A stretch of 29,917 nt of DNA from positions 1 to 29,917 of the forward strand of contig CAJQNX010000083.1 in assembly GCA_905479795.1 (NCBI GenBank), given 5' to 3'. Both the position numbers and the translations under genes were made by a program. Position 1 is the first letter of the stretch; every line of letters begins with the position of its first letter. Below the pieces are notes generated by a model. That model did not search any database, had not been told where the DNA came from, and worked only from the letters and a program-made list of their open reading frames with translations. The DNA comes from an uncultured Candidatus Midichloriaceae bacterium (lineage in GTDB: Bacteria; Pseudomonadota; Alphaproteobacteria; Rickettsiales; Midichloriaceae). Below are positions 27,147-29,917 of this stretch, piece by piece.

Positions 27147-27489
27147 TTTATTATTTGTAAGAAAATTAACAGAAAATACTATTGTAGTGGCAATGGTCAT
27201 CCATCTATTGATCCTGAATTATTTTTTAGAATTAATAGGGTATGGAGTTTATAAAGCATGATGGACGGTTGTGCAAAGATATTGCATGCAATATAGCTTA
27301 TCGGTGATACTGCAGATTAAATCTAGATGATAAAGTTACCTGTCCTGCTAAACGTAAACGCGATGGTAGCAGAGCTGTGACTCGTAACCTTAATCAAGAC
27401 TTATTTGAAAAAGAAATATCACGTATGCAAGAGGAGGCATTTCATAAAAGACTAAAAGAAGGGAGGTGGATTATAGAAGGTATGAAGTG
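27147..27489 (+). pseudogene. Degraded IS1182-like transposase remnant
   Basis: Pieces of one transposase can be read in two frames. The first gives YYCSGNGHPSIDPELFFRI, the usual N-terminal block of IS1182-type transposases, and then stops. After a shift near 27240 a second frame gives KHDGRLCKDIACNIAYR, a stop at 27305-27307 where relatives have Trp (TGG to TGA), then YCRLNLDDKV. The middle of the gene, which should hold most of the catalytic core, is missing; the frame jumps straight to TCPAKRKRDGSRAVTRNLN and a C-terminal piece ending KRLKEGRWIIEGMK. Frameshift, stop and large deletion make it dead. The following 195 bp up to the TamB gene contain no recognised feature. Family recognition is by motif pattern only. 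Confidence 0.7.
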
Positions 27490-27685
27490 AGGTTATTACT
27501 TTATCTTTTTCTCACATATTTTTTTTTGCAATAATTTAAAATTGCACAACTCTACGATTTTTACTTAAAATCTCCAAAACTGGACCAATATATTTCACTA
27601 TAAAACCTAAAATAACAGCTGTACAAAGCTTTCTCATGTCGATTTTTTCACTAATATTGGATAGTGCCCAAGTTAAATATCTGCT

Positions 27686-29917
27686 CTAATATTCATACTT
27701 CCAATTGATACCAAGATTGCTCTCACTAGTCGTACTAGTATCGCTCTCAATAAAAATATGTGGTGATATTTCAATTTCAACATGCGCTTTTTCACTGCCA
27801 GCTTGAATACCCTTTTCTACTTCAAAGTAGACTTTATTACCTATATATTTTCCTATACCTATTGTAGTATCATCATTAACTGTACTATTAGTAACGCTTA
27901 TATTATCAACACCAAAAAGGTTTCTAATTTTATCTAAGGGATCTATAGTACCACCACCTTTACCTAATAATTTTTTAATGCTTGCTGCTAATTGTATTAC
28001 TTGTATTGGAGTAATTTTTGCTGTTGTTTTACCAAACAATAAAATAGATAAGACATCTTCTTGTGGCATTATAGGAATTGACTCTATCCTTAATAATGGA
28101 TTTTTTACTGATCCAGTCAGTATGACTTTTATCTCCACATCAGACTGAGTGATACTGCCAATAATATTTAAAAATGGAGAGGGCGGCACCCTCCCTTCAA
28201 ACAATAATTCAGCTTTTTTTAAATAAAGTTTCTTTCCAAATTCTTCATACCGTCCTCGTATACTATTAAATTTGCCACTAATCTCTGGATCAGATGTAGT
28301 ACCTCTTAAAGATAACTGACCCTGTAATTCTACATCTAGACCCCAACCTCGTATAAACACTTTACGGTCTGCTTTTACCCCTATATTAAGTGCCATTATA
28401 TAAGGTTTACGTGTATATCCCCGTGTAGTTTGTTGAAAATAATTATTAGGGATAGTAGCAACGATATTTAATTCTGGAATATTTTGGATAATACGCTCTG
28501 GTAAGCGAATTTCAATTAGATTACTTTGTAATACTCCGCTAATTTTCCCTGCTTTATCATTACCTGCCACAGTAATATTACCAGAAATAATTCCATAAAC
28601 TCTAGGGTGATTAAGGAGTTCAAAGTTCTTGGTAGCAAAATTTAAATTATATTCATATTGTCTGAAATTAGTGAAACTGACTTTTCCTTTACTAATTATT
28701 TTATTGCCTTTAGCATCTTCAGCATGAAAATTAGTTAGATTTATTGATCTGTTATTAAAATTAAGTAAGAGGGTGGTTTTATTTAGATTTATTTGCATAG
28801 GCAAATAATTATATGATCCATTTTTTAGGCTAATATTTCCAAGAAATTGTGGGGAATTTAAATTACCGGAGATTTTAATTTTACCCTTTATATCACTTTT
28901 TACACTATGCTCTGGTGATAAAAATAGCTCCAATAATTTGGAACTATTAAGAGCCATATTAACAGTACCTTCAATTGGCATTGTTTTGTCTAATGAGAGC
29001 TTAATGGGGTTGAGACTAAAGTGAGCTGGTAAATTTAAATCAATACGTGAATTTATTTTTGAATTCTCCATGATAATAGCGTTGATGATCGCTTTACCAT
29101 TATGCAAAATCACATGAGATTTTATGTGAGATAATTGAGGAGATGAATTTAACTTCATATTAATAAAATCAGTTTGTAATTCTAGTTTCGATGATTGGAC
29201 ATCCCCACTGATATTTAAATTAATATTTGCTCTAGAGTTGCTAAATATTTCTGATTTATCTTTCCATAATTCCTGGAGAGGAATATCCTTACCTTTAACT
29301 GTGACATTAATTACCTCATTTTTTTGCTTTATATCCATCGAACACCTGCCTCTGCCAATTACTAAATCTGGCATTGTAAGAATAAACTTATCTTCTTGTT
29401 TTTGGGTAGTAATTTTTGTTTTGCTACTGAATGGAATATTTTGATAATAACCTTGTAAAGATGCTATTTTAAAATACCAATTGTTTTTAGATATAAAGTT
29501 TATATCTCCAACACTAGAAATATGAAATTGTTTTAGTGAGCCGCCAGTGGCATCAATCCGAGCAGTCCATTTATTATTATCTCTAAACAAAATAAATGAT
29601 GCCTTATCAGCAAAGATGTTATTAAAGAAGATGTTTGATGATGTTATCTTTATAAAATTAGGAATGCTATCCCATAGGTCATCAAATTCTATTTGGGTTT
29701 GCATGGATGAAGCCCTGACTTGCTCTAATGCAATATTTTTGAAATTAAGTCTCACAGATGCAGCCTGCGCTTGTTTAATTTTTCTCGAGCTTAATTTTAC
29801 AAAGATTTCTGCACTTCCATAAAATGAATTAGGTATATAATTATGAAATTTCTCAATACTAGGAATTTGGGCATACAATTTCCCTTCCATGATAGCAGTT
29901 TTTCTATCTATAAGAAG
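27686..29917 (-). CDS. tamB: TamB-like translocation/assembly protein, C-terminal part
   Basis: The frame is open to the right edge: an ATG occurs at 29888-29890, but nine in-frame sense codons precede it to the window end, and TamB proteins are usually 1000 residues or more, so the gene very likely begins outside. The visible ~743 residues are beta-rich repeats followed by the conserved TamB C-terminal domain: GRYEEFGKKLYLKKAELLFEG-type segment, PPSPFLNIIG, LTGSVKNPLLRIESIPIMPQ-like block, EDVLSILLFGK, and a terminal strand ending NLGINWKYEY. TamB spans the periplasm, works with TamA or BamA in outer-membrane protein insertion, and belongs with AsmA among bridge-like lipid-transfer proteins. 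With the AsmA gene at 12436-15177 the window has two members of this group. Confidence 0.88.
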   Translation of the reverse strand, partial: LLIDRKTAIMEGKLYAQIPSIEKFHNYIPNSFYGSAEIFVKLSSRKIKQAQAASVRLNFKNIALEQVRASSMQTQIEFDDLWDSIPNFIKITSSNIFFNNIFADKASFILFRDNNKWTARIDATGGSLKQFHISSVGDINFISKNNWYFKIASLQGYYQNIPFSSKTKITTQKQEDKFILTMPDLVIGRGRCSMDIKQKNEVINVTVKGKDIPLQELWKDKSEIFSNSRANINLNISGDVQSSKLELQTDFINMKLNSSPQLSHIKSHVILHNGKAIINAIIMENSKINSRIDLNLPAHFSLNPIKLSLDKTMPIEGTVNMALNSSKLLELFLSPEHSVKSDIKGKIKISGNLNSPQFLGNISLKNGSYNYLPMQINLNKTTLLLNFNNRSINLTNFHAEDAKGNKIISKGKVSFTNFRQYEYNLNFATKNFELLNHPRVYGIISGNITVAGNDKAGKISGVLQSNLIEIRLPERIIQNIPELNIVATIPNNYFQQTTRGYTRKPYIMALNIGVKADRKVFIRGWGLDVELQGQLSLRGTTSDPEISGKFNSIRGRYEEFGKKLYLKKAELLFEGRVPPSPFLNIIGSITQSDVEIKVILTGSVKNPLLRIESIPIMPQEDVLSILLFGKTTAKITPIQVIQLAASIKKLLGKGGGTIDPLDKIRNLFGVDNISVTNSTVNDDTTIGIGKYIGNKVYFEVEKGIQAGSEKAHVEIEISPHIFIESDTSTTSESNLGINWKYEY

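Noticed and set aside
27536..27637. 33-residue minus-strand ORF beginning MRKLCTAVILGFIVKYIGPV
   Set aside because: Too short, no ribosome site seen, and located in a decayed insertion-sequence region; not supported as a gene.
1..29917. CRISPR arrays, rRNA, riboswitches or prophage modules
   Set aside because: No regularly spaced repeats, rRNA motifs, structured leaders or phage structural genes were seen in reading both strands.

Overview
The window is an AT-rich stretch of bacterial chromosome. It most likely comes from a Rickettsiales-type alphaproteobacterium (an obligate intracellular or endosymbiotic lineage). This is inferred from the character of the proteins (Lys/Asn/Ile-rich sequence, HemJ-type heme oxidase, a sucAB-lpd block, AsmA and TamB proteins, bifunctional BirA, Mfd, ClpB) and from visible gene decay: a truncated putP, a frameshifted tatC, start-less ORF fragments and a degraded transposase. 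No species can be named from the sequence alone.

Layout. 1-507 holds the 5' third of a sodium/proline symporter gene that stops early. 597-1316 is a secreted RNase T2, divergent from it. 1325-3900 (minus) is a tatC-serS-RDD cluster behind a good promoter at 3921-3948; tatC carries a -1 frameshift at an A6/T6 run. 4277-4630 is an open frame without a credible start. 4648-11470 (minus) is a tight operon sucA-sucB-lpdA-cysS (2-oxoglutarate dehydrogenase E1, E2, E3 and cysteinyl-tRNA synthetase). 11895-15177 (minus) has hemJ and a large AsmA-family envelope protein. tRNA-Trp and ubiE follow on plus, then 650 bp of decayed spacer. gadB (minus) and clpB (plus) diverge from a short region whose candidate promoters share one palindromic -35 box. 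clpB is followed closely by birA. After birA comes an unrecognised 371-aa gene on the opposite strand, then mfd, a 5'-truncated ORF, a degraded IS1182-like transposase, and the C-terminal part of a TamB-like protein that runs off the right edge.

Most striking observation. The last ~105 bp of birA are present twice in the same orientation: at the real end of birA (21769-21879) and as an orphan copy at 23103-23216, about 86% identical by hand count. The unknown 371-aa gene lies exactly between them. This is the footprint expected if a small cassette entered the 3' end of birA, supplied a new gene end and displaced the old one, which still sits just upstream of the mfd promoter. The cassette gene resembles nothing I recognise and is the best candidate here for an undescribed accessory or effector function.

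Functions. The core genes cover the TCA cycle (SucAB/Lpd), heme and ubiquinone/menaquinone synthesis (HemJ, UbiE), translation (SerS, CysS, tRNA-Trp), protein disaggregation (ClpB), biotin-protein ligation (BirA), transcription-coupled repair (Mfd), Tat export (TatC, possibly broken) and envelope maintenance (AsmA, TamB). RNase T2 and glutamate decarboxylase are the accessory functions that stand out. All promoter calls were made by eye.
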